This document shows, in pieces, positions 18,769-28,379 of a DNA stretch of 64,000 nucleotides; positions within the stretch are counted from its first letter, which is position 1; every line of letters starts with the position of its first letter. The position numbers and the translations under genes were made by a program. The notes beneath the pieces are model-generated. The model saw only the letters and a list, made by a program, of their open reading frames with translations, was not told the DNA's origin and made no database searches. The DNA is from Acidimicrobiia bacterium (GTDB lineage Bacteria; Acidobacteriota; Vicinamibacteria; Vicinamibacterales; CAVVIG01), in NCBI GenBank assembly GCA_016871175.1, contig VFZL01000002.1, forward strand, positions 1 to 64,000, read 5' to 3'.

Positions 18769-18992
18769 TACCGGTAGTCGTCGTCGGGCGAGCGTTTCTT
18801 GGGCGTCCGGCGCAGTTTGTAGAACTGACAGTCCGGACACCACGCTTCGGGGTTGAAGCTCGTGCCGGCGATGGGCAGCACGTCGCGATGTCCGCAGCAC
18901 TCGGGTCCGTCCTCGGGAGGACGTCGCCAGCGGCACGACTTGAAGCGGAGCACCGCCGCCGAAGCCGATGGGCTTTCGACGCGATCAGACAT
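18765..18992 (-). CDS. Small cysteine-rich (zinc-ribbon-like) protein
   Basis: The 75-residue basic protein has CCGHRDV and WCPDCQFYKLRR, i.e. Cys-Cys-x-His plus CxxC, enough for one zinc site. Its ATG (18992) overlaps the end of the RhlE-type helicase gene by 8 bases, indicating translational coupling. The C-terminal tail KKRSPDDDYRY is charged. Function unknown; the coupling suggests an RNA-related role, which is inference. Confidence 0.65.
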   Translation of the reverse strand: MSDRVESPSASAAVLRFKSCRWRRPPEDGPECCGHRDVLPIAGTSFNPEAWCPDCQFYKLRRTPKKRSPDDDYRY

Positions 18993-20304
18993 CGTGCTCA
19001 GATTCTACACGGAGTTCCGGCTCGACGCGTACGCCGACGGACCGCTCCAGACTGGCAAACGCGTGTCGCTCCTCCGGTGAGACGAGCGTGATGGCGCGGC
19101 CCGACTCATCGGCGCGACCGGTGCGCCCCACTCGGTGCACATACGCGTCAGGGGAGTCGGGCACTTCGTAATTGATCACCGTGTGGATGCCGTCGATGTC
19201 CAGGCCGCGAGCGGCGATGTCGGTGGCGACGAGCACGTTGTAGGTGCCGCCGCGGAAACCCTCAACGGCCGCGCGTCGCTGGTCCTGCGAGCGATCGGCG
19301 TGGAGGGCGGCGCACCGAATGCCGGCTGCCTGCAACTTGCGCGCAAGCCGCTCCGCCCCCACCTTCATCCGGGTGAACACCAACACAGGGCCGCGTGCCT
19401 GGCGCAGATGGTCGATGAGCCACTCGAGTTTATGTGACGAGGGAACGGACGCGATCCGGTGGGTAATCGACTTCGCCGGCTTGCTGCGATGGCCCACCTG
19501 CACGTACTTCGGATCCCGAACGATCTCGAGGGCCTGGCGCACGACGTCGTCAGGCATCGTGGCGGAGAAGAGCAGCGTCTGACGTTCGCTCGGGATGGCG
19601 GCGATGATCTTCCGCACGTCGGGCCAGAAACCCATGTCCATCATGCGATCCGCTTCGTCCAGAACGATCAACTCGATGGCGCCGAGGTCGGCGTTCTGCT
19701 GCCGCATGTGATCCATCAGCCGCCCAGGTGTGGCGACGATGATGTCGACGCCAGCCTTGAGAGCGCGCTCCTGGCCGCTCATCTCGACCCCGCCGTAAAC
19801 GGGCACGCTCGTGATGGACGTGTGGTAGGTCAGGCCGTGAATCTCGTCTTCGATCTGGACGGCCAGCTCGCGGGTTGGCGCCAGCACCAGCACTCGGCTG
19901 CGCTTCGGCTCGGCGGGTGCCGGTCCGGCAGCGGCGAGCTCGGCATCATCGTCCAGCAGTCGCTGGACCGTCGGGATGACGAACGCGGAGGTCTTGCCGG
20001 TGCCGGTTTCGGCACAGGCAATGACGTCCTGCCCACTCAGTGCCAACGGAAGCACGGCTGTCTGAATGGGCCGCGTTTCCTTGTATCCGAGGTCTCGTGT
20101 GCCCTCGAGAAGGCGCGGATCCAGGTTCAGTGAGCTGAAGGGCAGCGGTGTGGCGTCGCAGTCGACCGGTTCGAGGGTCGCGGCGGACACCGCGGACGCT
20201 GGTCGGGGGGGCGGAACGCGTGCGCGCGGTCCACGGCGCGATACGGGATGTCCACGACGGGGCGGGCGTCGTGTGTCGGCAGGTCTGCTGGTGTTGGAGC
20301 TCAA
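18985..20304 (-). CDS. DEAD-box RNA helicase (RhlE/DbpA-like)
   Basis: The 439-residue ATP-dependent RNA helicase begins with an Arg/Pro-rich tail (residues 1-50) instead of ending with one. It carries a Q-motif (LGYKETRPIQTAVLP), Walker A AETGTGKT (98-105), PTRELA, GGVEM, TPGRL, DEAD in VLDEADRMMDMGF, SAT in LFSATMP, VFTRMK, ARGLDI and HRVGRTGR. All helicase motifs are intact. It probably acts in ribosome assembly or mRNA turnover. infA lies 13 bases upstream on the same strand and a small zinc protein overlaps its end, suggesting a translation-related operon. Confidence 0.93.
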   Translation of the reverse strand: MSSNTSRPADTRRPPRRGHPVSRRGPRARVPPPRPASAVSAATLEPVDCDATPLPFSSLNLDPRLLEGTRDLGYKETRPIQTAVLPLALSGQDVIACAETGTGKTSAFVIPTVQRLLDDDAELAAAGPAPAEPKRSRVLVLAPTRELAVQIEDEIHGLTYHTSITSVPVYGGVEMSGQERALKAGVDIIVATPGRLMDHMRQQNADLGAIELIVLDEADRMMDMGFWPDVRKIIAAIPSERQTLLFSATMPDDVVRQALEIVRDPKYVQVGHRSKPAKSITHRIASVPSSHKLEWLIDHLRQARGPVLVFTRMKVGAERLARKLQAAGIRCAALHADRSQDQRRAAVEGFRGGTYNVLVATDIAARGLDIDGIHTVINYEVPDSPDAYVHRVGRTGRADESGRAITLVSPEERHAFASLERSVGVRVEPELRVESEHDV

Positions 20305-20317
20305 ACTCTGATGCCGG

Positions 20318-20536
20318 CTAGCGGGCGCGGAACGTGATGATGCCTCGCACGGGGTCGTACGGGGAAACGCCGACGGTGACGCGGTCGCCCGGGACGACCT
20401 TGATGCGGAAGCGTCGCATGCGTCCGCTCAGCTGCGCGAGTACCTCGTGGCCGGCGTCGCACTGCACGCGATAGAGGCCGCCGCTGTGCACGGCCACGAC
20501 GGTGCCTTGCATGTCAATCAAATCGTCCTTGCTCAA
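20318..20536 (-). CDS. infA: Translation initiation factor IF-1
   Basis: This 72-residue S1/OB-fold protein binds the ribosomal A-site region during initiation. It reads LSKDDLIDMQGTVVAVHSGG, then YRVQCDAGHEVLAQLSGRMRRFRIKVVPGDRVTVGVSPYDPVRGIITFR, full length and collinear with IF-1. The best start is TTG at 20536, with AAAGGA about 12 bases upstream; no ATG fits the family N-terminus. It precedes the RhlE-type helicase by 13 bases. Confidence 0.94.
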   Translation of the reverse strand: MSKDDLIDMQGTVVAVHSGGLYRVQCDAGHEVLAQLSGRMRRFRIKVVPGDRVTVGVSPYDPVRGIITFRAR

Positions 20537-20594
20537 TCGGGCTAGCTGTCCTTTCCGCTCGCGCGCGACGCGAGCACAACATTGTGACACACGG

Positions 20595-20629
20595 CCGGGA
20601 GGTCGCGCCACCTGGCGCGACCTCCCCGG
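20595..20629. repeat. Long GC-rich perfect hairpin with 2-base loop
   Basis: CCGGGAGGTCGCGCCA (20595-20610) pairs with TGGCGCGACCTCCCCGG (20613-20629) with one bulged C, around a CC loop. It lies between the acyl-activating gene end (20770) and the infA start. No T-run follows on either strand, so it is not a classical terminator; it could still terminate, stabilise the upstream mRNA end, or bind a protein. Confidence 0.5.
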
Positions 20630-20769
20630 CAGGATCGGGCAAGCGGGCGTGTAGCAGGCCACAGGTGGGCAGGGATCAGGTAGGGCTGGTAGGTCGGTCC
20701 CAGCCTCTCCCACCGCCTGGTCGCTGCCTGCGCGACGCCCCTTGACATGCGGGCGCCTCGCCATGCGCT

Positions 20770-23298
20770 CTACAGCGCGCGCACGGCGTCCTCGACGCGC
20801 CGTGCGAGCGCCTCGTAGTCGTCGCCTGCGAGCGTCATCGGAGCACCGAACGCCACTCGAACGCGGCCTGGCTTGGCCATCCGCCACCCAGGAGGTAGCA
20901 CTTTGTCCAGCCCCTCGATGCGGACCGGGACCACCGGGACGCTGAGGCGAGCGGCGATCATCCCAATGCCGGGTCGGAACGCGTCGACGTCACCCGTGGG
21001 GCTCCGACGTCCTTCCGGGAAAATCAGCACGGAGTCGCCGCCTTCGAGCACCTCGCCAATGTAGCGCAGGGTCTGGCGCGCCCCAGCCTCACGCTGGGGA
21101 AGTGGAAACGCGTTGAACACGAGCGCCGCCAGGTAGTAGTTCAGGCTGTTCGTGAACCACGCGCGGCGTCCGAATTGCTCCGGGAAGAAGTGCGCCTTGA
21201 AGAACTCCTTCGCCATCGCGATCGCGACCCGATACCGCACGCGCCCGGGCAACGCCGCCAGGACGACAGGCGCGTCCATGTGGCTCTGATGGTTCGCGGC
21301 GAACATCACAGGTCGTTTGAGGTCGCGCACGTGCTCGAGCCCCTCAACGCGGACCCAGGCGAACACGCGGGCGAGCGGCAGGATCCAGAGCGGAAGGTTC
21401 ACCCTGCGGACCAGTCGCGCCGGCCACGACCGGTTCCACGAGGGGAAGTCGACCGGCTCGGACACGAGCGTGTCGGAAGGCGACGGCTGCGCGACGAGCG
21501 CGCGCAGTTGGGCCACGTCGCGTGCACCGGCAAAGGCCGCTTCGTCGATGCGTGTTTGAAAGGTATCCTCGAGCGCGACCATCAGCTCCACGCGCTCCAA
21601 TGAGCTCAAGCCGAGCTCTTCGAGCGTGGTACCCGGCGCAAGATCTGTGCGACCAGCGTACTTGGCGATCAGCGCCGCCAGTGGATCCACACCCGCGTGG
21701 GCGATCTGCGGTGCGCGTCCGGCGAGAGTCTCCTGCGCCCAGTCGCGGATGGCCGCCCGTTTCAGCTTTCGCGTGCCCTCGGTGCGGGGCAGCTCGGGCT
21801 CGGGCCAGGCGAGTGCCCTCCGGATTCGCTGGTGATCGCTCAACTGAGCATTGGCGTCCCGAACGACCGCCTCCACGTCCACGCCGGGTTCGAGCACGAG
21901 GATCGCCCCGACACGTTCACTTCCGTGGCGAGGTGCTCCCCCTTCACCACCAGTCAGGCCCACGACCGCCGAATCCTTCACACCCGGCAGCCGATTGAGC
22001 ACGCGCTCGACATCCTCCGGAAAGACGTTAAGCCCCTCGGGCGTGACGAGCATCTCCTTCTTGCGGCCCTTGATGAACAGCTGCCCCCCTGGTCCAACCT
22101 CTCCGATATCTCCCGTATGAAACCAACCGTCCTCGAACGCCCTGGCCGTCTCGGCTTCGGCGTTGAAGTAGCCCTTGGTGACGTTCTCGCCGCGGACCAG
22201 AATCTCGCCGTCCTCCGCGATCTTCACTTCCACCCCGGCGATCGCCTTGCCGACGGAACCACGCTTGGTCGCGAACGGATGGTTGAGTGTGACGATCGGC
22301 GCCGTCTCGGTGAGCCCGTATCCCTGGATGACGGCGAAGCCCAGCTCGCCCCAAAACGCCTCGAGCTCGGGCTCGAGCGGCGCCGCACCAACGACGAAGC
22401 TCCAGAACTTGAGACCAAACAGTCGATGGATCCGGCGATACCGCCACCAGCGCTTCGCGAAGTGCTGTTTCGGTCCGGGTGTGGCCACTTCGGGAGCGAG
22501 CCGCAGGACGTGTTCACGCAGGACGTCGAGAATCTTCGGCACCGACACGAGCACCGAGACCCGATGGCTCTTGATCTGCGAGACGATCTCGACGGGGTTG
22601 TACCCGCGCATGAAGATGACAACCCCCGGCAGCATCGGTGGGATGAAGGTCGCCATCGCCTGCCCGAACATGTGGCTGAGGGGGAGCAGGTTCAGAAACC
22701 GGAGTGGAAAAAATGGGGTGCCCCACTTCCGATACTTCCGCACCTCTCGTTCGACCGGCACGATGTTCGCCAGCACGTTCCGATGAGTGATGACGACGCC
22801 CTTCGGTTCAGCCGTCGCGCCGGACGTGAAGATGATTTCCGCCGTGTCGTCGCGCGTGATCGCGACCGGATCGAGGGGCCCTGTCGCGGCCTCCCAGTCG
22901 ATGGTCGACAGCTTCCAGACGACGGCCGATGGACCGATGTGATCACTCTCCAAGGGTGGGACGTCCTGGCCCACCAGGACGACCCTGGCCCTGACGATGC
23001 GGGTGACGCGTGCGAGAAAGTCGGGGGTGCTCCGGTAGTCGATCGGCACGACGATGATGCCGCGGAGGAGGCATCCCCAGAAGGCGACGATCCATTCGGG
23101 GCGGTTCTCGGAGAAGAAGACGACGGTGTCGTTCTTCCGGAGGCCGGCCTCGTGCAGCCGAGCTGCGAACGCTCGCGCGGCGCGCCCGGCTTCCCCGTAC
23201 GTGAACCGGCGCTCGCAATACCCATCGTCGTGAACGAGGAAGGGACCGTCCGCGCGAGCCAGGTCTTCGAAGAAATCGAGCAGCGTATCCCGTGCCAC
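20770..23298 (-). CDS. Acyl-CoA/ACP synthetase - carrier protein - 1-acylglycerol-phosphate acyltransferase fusion (Aas-like)
   Basis: The 842-residue protein has three modules. The N-terminal 530 residues are an AMP-forming acyl synthetase: IIFTSGATAEPKGVV (about 154-168), NLLPLSHMFGQAM, QGYGLTETAP, DGWFHTGDIG and KGRKKEMLV. Residues about 545-620 are a carrier-protein-like domain with the phosphopantetheine serine in LEELGLSSLERVEL. The last 210 residues are a PlsC-type acyltransferase with NHQSHMD (HX4D) and FPEGRRSPTG. It probably activates fatty acids and transfers them to lysophospholipid at the membrane. It is longer than E. coli Aas because of the internal carrier domain. ATG at 23298 is supported by the immediate family start. 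Confidence 0.92.
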   Translation of the reverse strand: MARDTLLDFFEDLARADGPFLVHDDGYCERRFTYGEAGRAARAFAARLHEAGLRKNDTVVFFSENRPEWIVAFWGCLLRGIIVVPIDYRSTPDFLARVTRIVRARVVLVGQDVPPLESDHIGPSAVVWKLSTIDWEAATGPLDPVAITRDDTAEIIFTSGATAEPKGVVITHRNVLANIVPVEREVRKYRKWGTPFFPLRFLNLLPLSHMFGQAMATFIPPMLPGVVIFMRGYNPVEIVSQIKSHRVSVLVSVPKILDVLREHVLRLAPEVATPGPKQHFAKRWWRYRRIHRLFGLKFWSFVVGAAPLEPELEAFWGELGFAVIQGYGLTETAPIVTLNHPFATKRGSVGKAIAGVEVKIAEDGEILVRGENVTKGYFNAEAETARAFEDGWFHTGDIGEVGPGGQLFIKGRKKEMLVTPEGLNVFPEDVERVLNRLPGVKDSAVVGLTGGEGGAPRHGSERVGAILVLEPGVDVEAVVRDANAQLSDHQRIRRALAWPEPELPRTEGTRKLKRAAIRDWAQETLAGRAPQIAHAGVDPLAALIAKYAGRTDLAPGTTLEELGLSSLERVELMVALEDTFQTRIDEAAFAGARDVAQLRALVAQPSPSDTLVSEPVDFPSWNRSWPARLVRRVNLPLWILPLARVFAWVRVEGLEHVRDLKRPVMFAANHQSHMDAPVVLAALPGRVRYRVAIAMAKEFFKAHFFPEQFGRRAWFTNSLNYYLAALVFNAFPLPQREAGARQTLRYIGEVLEGGDSVLIFPEGRRSPTGDVDAFRPGIGMIAARLSVPVVPVRIEGLDKVLPPGWRMAKPGRVRVAFGAPMTLAGDDYEALARRVEDAVRAL

Positions 23299-23360
23299 GC
23301 TCGAATTGTATGATGTGAAGGCGAGAGGGAGATTCCTCGGCTATCCCAAAGGGTGCTTTC

Positions 23361-24815
23361 ATGATGCGTTCCGAGTCGGTGTCGCGCCGTCGAATTCAAG
23401 TCGCCGCGGCCGTAGCGGTCGCGTGGGCGTGTGCGCTTGCGCCGAGCCCATCTGCTTATGCACAGGCGAACGCGCTGCAGCCCGGTCCCGTGTGGCCAAA
23501 GCTGTCGCAGGGAGAGCGCGACCAGGTGATGACGTTCGGCGAAGAGTTCAAGCAGTTCATCGGATCGGCGAAGAGCTCGCTGACCTTCGTTCGGGAAGCG
23601 ACCAAGATGGTCGAGGCTGCCGGATTCAGGTCGTGGCCCAAGGCGCCGACGAAAGCGGCCGTGACACCTGGATCGCGGTGGTACGCGATCAACCGAGATC
23701 GCACGATTGTCGCATTCGTGATCGGTCGCGAGCCGATGACGGCGGGTGCGCGGATCGTGAACACCCACAACGACTCGGTGTTCATCGGACTCAAGCCGAA
23801 GCCGATGCGCGAGAGCTTCGATCTCGTCCTCCTGGACACCATCGTGCACGGCGGCATCAAGAACTATCAGTGGGTCAACCGGCCGCTCGCGATGATCGGA
23901 CGCGTGATGAAGACCGACGGCACCGTTGTCACCATTGACGTCGGCCACGCCTCGGGTGATCCCGTGCTGACCATTCCGGACCTCGCGCCGCACGTCGACA
24001 ACGACTTCCGAGAACGGCGAAATCGCGACGTGATTCAGACCGAGGAGCTGGACCCGCTGCTGGCGACGACCGCGGCGGCCGCCGCAGAGATTCTCAAGTC
24101 CAAGTACAACCTGACGCCTGAGGACTTCCTGTCCGCCGACATCCAGATCGTCCCCGCTCAAGGACCGGTCGACATCGGGCTCGACAGGCAACTGATCGGC
24201 GCCTATGGCCACGACGACCGGTCGAACGGCTACGCGGCGTTTCGCGCCATCGCGGAAACGAGCGCGCCGCAGCGCACGGCTATCGCCTACGGCGTGAACA
24301 ACGAAGAGGTCAACTCATGGACGACGGGAGTCGACTCGGAGTGGTTTCGTACGCTGATTGCCGAGATCATCGCGGCACAGGAGCCTGTCTACAACGATCT
24401 CATGCTGCGCCACGCGCTCCGGTCCTCACAGGTGCTCGTCTCGGATTGCACGACGGCGCTTGATCCGAATTTTCCTCAGCCCTATCTCCCCAATAGCTCG
24501 GCGCGGTTGGGCTGGGGGCTCGTCTTCAAGGAGTACGGCGAGGGTCGTGAGGCCGACGCAGAATACTTCGCGAAAGTCCGCGGCATCTTCAACGACGCGG
24601 GCGTGCGGTGGCAGACCCATGCGTATCGTGCCGGCTATGGCGGCGGCACCATCGCGCAGTGGTTCGCGAACGCGGACATCGATGCCATCGACGTGGGTAT
24701 CGGCTTGCTCAGCATGCACTCGCCGATGGACATCTCCTCGAAGGTCGATCTCTGGGAGCTCTATCGAGGCTTCAAAGCCTTTCTGGCCACGACGGCGGCC
24801 GCTTCGACGCGCTAG
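23361..24815 (+). CDS. Exported M18-family aminopeptidase
   Basis: The 484-residue protein carries all M18 zinc motifs: THNDS (His and Asp ligands), GHDDRSNGYAAF (GxDDR), NNEEVNS (general base and ligand) and IGLLSMHSPMDI (last His ligand, where LSMHSxRE is usual). M18 aspartyl aminopeptidases are normally cytosolic; this one begins with a clear signal peptide (RRRIQVAAAVAVAWACALAPSPSAYAQ), so it probably acts in the periplasm or outside. Start ATG 23361; a second ATG follows directly. It diverges from the Aas-like gene with about 60 bases between them. Confidence 0.88.
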   Translation: MMRSESVSRRRIQVAAAVAVAWACALAPSPSAYAQANALQPGPVWPKLSQGERDQVMTFGEEFKQFIGSAKSSLTFVREATKMVEAAGFRSWPKAPTKAAVTPGSRWYAINRDRTIVAFVIGREPMTAGARIVNTHNDSVFIGLKPKPMRESFDLVLLDTIVHGGIKNYQWVNRPLAMIGRVMKTDGTVVTIDVGHASGDPVLTIPDLAPHVDNDFRERRNRDVIQTEELDPLLATTAAAAAEILKSKYNLTPEDFLSADIQIVPAQGPVDIGLDRQLIGAYGHDDRSNGYAAFRAIAETSAPQRTAIAYGVNNEEVNSWTTGVDSEWFRTLIAEIIAAQEPVYNDLMLRHALRSSQVLVSDCTTALDPNFPQPYLPNSSARLGWGLVFKEYGEGREADAEYFAKVRGIFNDAGVRWQTHAYRAGYGGGTIAQWFANADIDAIDVGIGLLSMHSPMDISSKVDLWELYRGFKAFLATTAAASTR

Positions 24816-25054
24816 TCGCTGTGCGCGCTGAATCAGTACCGCCTGCCCGGCGGGGCATCCCGCCTCGGGGCGTTGCTCATCGCTCGTGTCTGCCCCAATA
24901 CGCTCGAATGCCCGCCTTCCGCTCGGTGTCCGGGAGCGTTGCTCGACTGCTCGAGGAATGGCGCGCCGAACACTGATTGGGCACGGCTGGTTCCTGTGCC
25001 GCCCCGAACCAGAATGCTGTCGCGACCCAGCCAGGATTCGGGGCGGCCGATCGT

Positions 25055-25285
25055 CTAGTCGCCGAACGCTTCGATGTCGTCCTCAGCTGCTCCTGGCAAG
25101 AGGTCGAAGAACGCATCGAGGCTTCGGTCGAGGGCGCGCCGGAGCTGCGGGATTGTGCCGTCGATGGTGTGCAGCGTCACACCAGCCGTCGTGCCATCCG
25201 CGAGGGTGAGTGTTGCGCCCTCGACCGACTTGACCGAGTGATCAGGAACGAGCCGAAGTCCATAAACCAACGTGTAGCGAGACAT
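25055..25285 (-). CDS. Small hypothetical protein
   Basis: The 76-residue protein begins MSRYTLVYGLRLVP and ends EDDIEAFGD, with a beta-type centre (VEGATLTLADG...VTLHTIDG) and one amphipathic helix (PQLRRALDRSLDAFFDLLP). No cysteines, signal peptide or membrane segment. The regular secondary-structure pattern supports a real gene, but I recognise no family. The flanking gaps 24816-25054 and 25286-25530 show no other gene. Confidence 0.5.
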   Translation of the reverse strand: MSRYTLVYGLRLVPDHSVKSVEGATLTLADGTTAGVTLHTIDGTIPQLRRALDRSLDAFFDLLPGAAEDDIEAFGD

Positions 25286-25530
25286 GCGTTGATGCTAGCA
25301 GTTTGCCGGCCGAGGGCCGAGGCGGTCGTAACCTTCTCGTCACGCGTCACAAGGGTCGCAGGCCTCAAGTCACCTCGGGGCGCGCCAGCGCACGTCCACG
25401 CAGTGGGTCGGGCGTCGGCATCGATCGTGACCAGCGACGTCAAATCAGTGACCAACGCTCGAGGACCAACGACGAACCCTCCCTTGTCTTGCCCGCCCGA
25501 TAAAGGAACAATGAACGCGAGGAGTGGCAC

Positions 25531-28371
25531 GTGAAGAAGCTGATCTGGACGTCCGTGGTGGTTTCGATCTTGTTCGGCATGGCGTGTGGCGGCGCGACCG
25601 AGTCGACCTCGCCGCCGACCGGGTTATCGACCGCGGCGGCCCCGTCTGCTGACATTCCGACGATCGATTTCGAGAAGTACGTTCTGCCGAACGGCCTCGA
25701 GGTCATCCTGTCGGAGGATCACCGGCTGCCCCTCGTGGCCGTGAACCTGTGGTACCACGTCGGTCCGGCCAACGAAGACGTCGGGCGGACGGGCTTTGCG
25801 CACCTGTTCGAGCACATGATGTTTCAAGGCTCGAAGCACGTGCCTGGCGACACGCACTTCAAGTCGCTCGAAGGGGCTGGCGCCAGCAGCATCAACGGCA
25901 CAACGGATTTCGACCGCACGAACTACTTCGAGACCGTCCCCTCGAACCAGTTGGAGTTGGCGCTGTGGCTCGAGTCTGACCGCATGGGCTACCTGCTCGA
26001 CAAAGTCGATCAAGCGAACCTCTCCAACCAGCAGGATGTGGTTCGCAACGAGCGGCGGCAAAGCGTCGAGAACCAGCCGTACGGGATCGTCGAAGAAGCG
26101 CTGTTTCATCAGCTCTTTCCGAAAGGACATCCGTACTACGCCTCGATCATCGGATCGCACGAAGACATCCAGGCGGCCAGGCTCGAGGACGTGAAGAATT
26201 TCTTCAAGCTGTACTACGCGCCCAACAACGCGAGTCTGGCCATCGTCGGAGACATCGACAAAGCCGCCACCAAGGCACTGGTCGAGAAGTACTTCGGCAC
26301 GCTGAAGCAGGGGAAACCGGTAGCCAAGCCGTCGGTGCAGACCCCGCCCATCACCTCCGAGCGACGCGCGGTGATGAAGGACCGGGTCGAGTTACCACGG
26401 GTGTACATGGCGTGGCTGACCTCGCCGATCTTCAAGCCCGGTGACGCCGACGCCGACATCGCGTCGTCGGTCCTCGGCATGGGCCGCTCGAGCCGCCTGT
26501 ACAAGAAGCTGGTCTACGAACAGCAGATCGCACAGACCGTGACCGCGTCGCAGCAGTCACTGACGTTGGGATCTGTCTTCTTGATTGAGGCGACTGCCCG
26601 TCCGGGGCACACGGCGGAGGATCTGGAGAAATCGATCGATGAGGCCCTTCAGACGCTTCGTGAGACGGGACCCGAGGCCTCCGAGGTGGATCGGGCGCGC
26701 AACGTCATCGAGACCCGCATCATTCAGGGACTCGAGACGCTCGGCGGATTCGGAGGGGTGGCAGACAGACTGAACAGCTACAACCACTACCTGGGCACTC
26801 CTGGCTTCCTGCCCGATGACATCAAGCGGTATCGCACGGTGACGCCCGAGTCGGTGAAGACCTTCGTGCAGCAGCAATTGACGCCGACATCACGGGTCGT
26901 CGTGCACGCCGTGCCAGGTACTCCGGATCTCGGCGCACCGGTGCCGACGCCGAAGCCCAGCCAGGCGGCGGCCGGCACCGGTGCCGAGTCCTTGAACGCA
27001 GACGAGTCCTGGCGCGGCGAGATGCCCAAACCAGGACCGGTGAAGGCCCTCCAAGTGCCTCTGCCTGTGTCGTTCGAGCTCCCAAATGGCCTGACGGTCC
27101 TGGTCAACGAGCGGCCCGGCCTGCCCATCGTGTCCGCCAGCCTCGTGGTGAGGACTGGCAGCGGCGCCAACCCGGTCGACAAACCGGGACTCGCCAATTT
27201 CACCGCGTCGATGCTGGACGAGGGTACCGCGTCCCGGTCCGCACTGCAGATTGCGGACGAGGTGGCGAGGCTTGGTGGATCGCTCAACACCGGATCCACG
27301 ATGGACGCCTCGCAGGTCACGGCGAGCTCCCTTCGTCGCAACTTCCCCGAGCTCCTGGACATCATGGCAGACGTGACACGCCAGCCGTCGTTTCCGACCG
27401 AGGAGGTTGAGCGTCAACGGGCCAGCCGACTCGGGAGCCTTCTCCAGCAGCGCGAGAACCCGAACGCCGTGGCATCCCTGGTGGCTTCGGCGGTGATCTA
27501 CGGCGAGAAGCACCCCTACGGCTTCCCCGAGCTCGGCACGGAAGCGTCCAACAAGACGATGTCTCGCGAGGACATGCACGGGTTCTGGAGCCGGAACTTC
27601 GTGCCGAACAACGCCGCCTTCGTGGTTTCCGGTCAGATCACACGTGACGAACTCCGGCCGACGATCGAGAAGGCGTTTGGCACGTGGGCCAAGGGCACCC
27701 CGGTGCAGCCGACGCTGAGCCCCCCGGATTCCGTGCCCGCGCGCCTGGTGCTCGTGGACAAGCCCGGCGCACCGCAGACGCAGTTGCGCGTGGCCGGTCT
27801 CGGCGCACCTCGATCGACTCCCGAGTATGAGGCGCTACAGGTGATGAACGAGAGCCTGGGCGGTCTCTTCTCGAGCCGCATCAACCTGAACCTACGAGAG
27901 GTGCACGGTTACACCTACGGCGCGGGCTCCCAGTTCGTCTTCCGTCGTGGCACAGGGCCATTCATGGTGGCGACCGGCGTTCGCACAGAGGTGACGGGAG
28001 CGTCAGTGTCGGAGATCTTCAAGGAGCTGCGCGGCATGCGGGAGAAGCCGCCGGCTGGTGAAGAGCTCGCGCTGGCCAAAGACTCGCTCGTACGGTCGCT
28101 GCCGGCACAGTTCGAAACCAGCGGGCGCGTGACCGGCAGCACGAGCAACATCTACGTCTACGACCTGGGCCTCGACTACTACGCCAAGCTCCCCACCACG
28201 CTCGGCGCGGTCACGACCGAACAAGTGAAGGCTGTCGCCGACAAGTACCTCGTGCCCGAGAAGCTGTCGGTGATCGCCGTCGGCGATCGCTCCAAGATCA
28301 CGCCAGAGCTTCAGAGACTCAAGCTCGGTGCTGTGGAAGTCCGGAACGCTGAGGGCAGTCTCACGAAGTAG
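25531..28371 (+). CDS. M16-family zinc peptidase (two-lobed, lipoprotein)
   Basis: The 946-residue protein contains two M16 halves in one chain. It begins with a lipoprotein signal (SILFGMAC, lipid-modified Cys19), so it is probably anchored in a membrane and faces the periplasm. The N-terminal lobe has the inverted zinc motif HLFEH (91-95) with a downstream Glu in NERRQSVENQPYG. The C-terminal lobe (from about 505, FELPNGLTVLVNERPGLPIVSASL) lacks HxxEH and should be the inactive partner lobe, as normal for the family. It degrades peptides of unknown identity. The start is GTG 25531 with GAGGAG 8 bases upstream. Confidence 0.94.
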   Translation: MKKLIWTSVVVSILFGMACGGATESTSPPTGLSTAAAPSADIPTIDFEKYVLPNGLEVILSEDHRLPLVAVNLWYHVGPANEDVGRTGFAHLFEHMMFQGSKHVPGDTHFKSLEGAGASSINGTTDFDRTNYFETVPSNQLELALWLESDRMGYLLDKVDQANLSNQQDVVRNERRQSVENQPYGIVEEALFHQLFPKGHPYYASIIGSHEDIQAARLEDVKNFFKLYYAPNNASLAIVGDIDKAATKALVEKYFGTLKQGKPVAKPSVQTPPITSERRAVMKDRVELPRVYMAWLTSPIFKPGDADADIASSVLGMGRSSRLYKKLVYEQQIAQTVTASQQSLTLGSVFLIEATARPGHTAEDLEKSIDEALQTLRETGPEASEVDRARNVIETRIIQGLETLGGFGGVADRLNSYNHYLGTPGFLPDDIKRYRTVTPESVKTFVQQQLTPTSRVVVHAVPGTPDLGAPVPTPKPSQAAAGTGAESLNADESWRGEMPKPGPVKALQVPLPVSFELPNGLTVLVNERPGLPIVSASLVVRTGSGANPVDKPGLANFTASMLDEGTASRSALQIADEVARLGGSLNTGSTMDASQVTASSLRRNFPELLDIMADVTRQPSFPTEEVERQRASRLGSLLQQRENPNAVASLVASAVIYGEKHPYGFPELGTEASNKTMSREDMHGFWSRNFVPNNAAFVVSGQITRDELRPTIEKAFGTWAKGTPVQPTLSPPDSVPARLVLVDKPGAPQTQLRVAGLGAPRSTPEYEALQVMNESLGGLFSSRINLNLREVHGYTYGAGSQFVFRRGTGPFMVATGVRTEVTGASVSEIFKELRGMREKPPAGEELALAKDSLVRSLPAQFETSGRVTGSTSNIYVYDLGLDYYAKLPTTLGAVTTEQVKAVADKYLVPEKLSVIAVGDRSKITPELQRLKLGAVEVRNAEGSLTK

Positions 28372-28379
28372 CTCCTTGC

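Noticed and set aside
21697-23313. 538-codon open frame antisense to the Aas-like gene
   Set aside because: The opposite strand has intact AMP-binding and carrier motifs; the antisense product is charged low-complexity sequence.
25177-25530. 117-codon minus-strand frame upstream of the M16 gene
   Set aside because: No start signal, no domain, and it overlaps the more protein-like 76-residue frame at 25055-25285.
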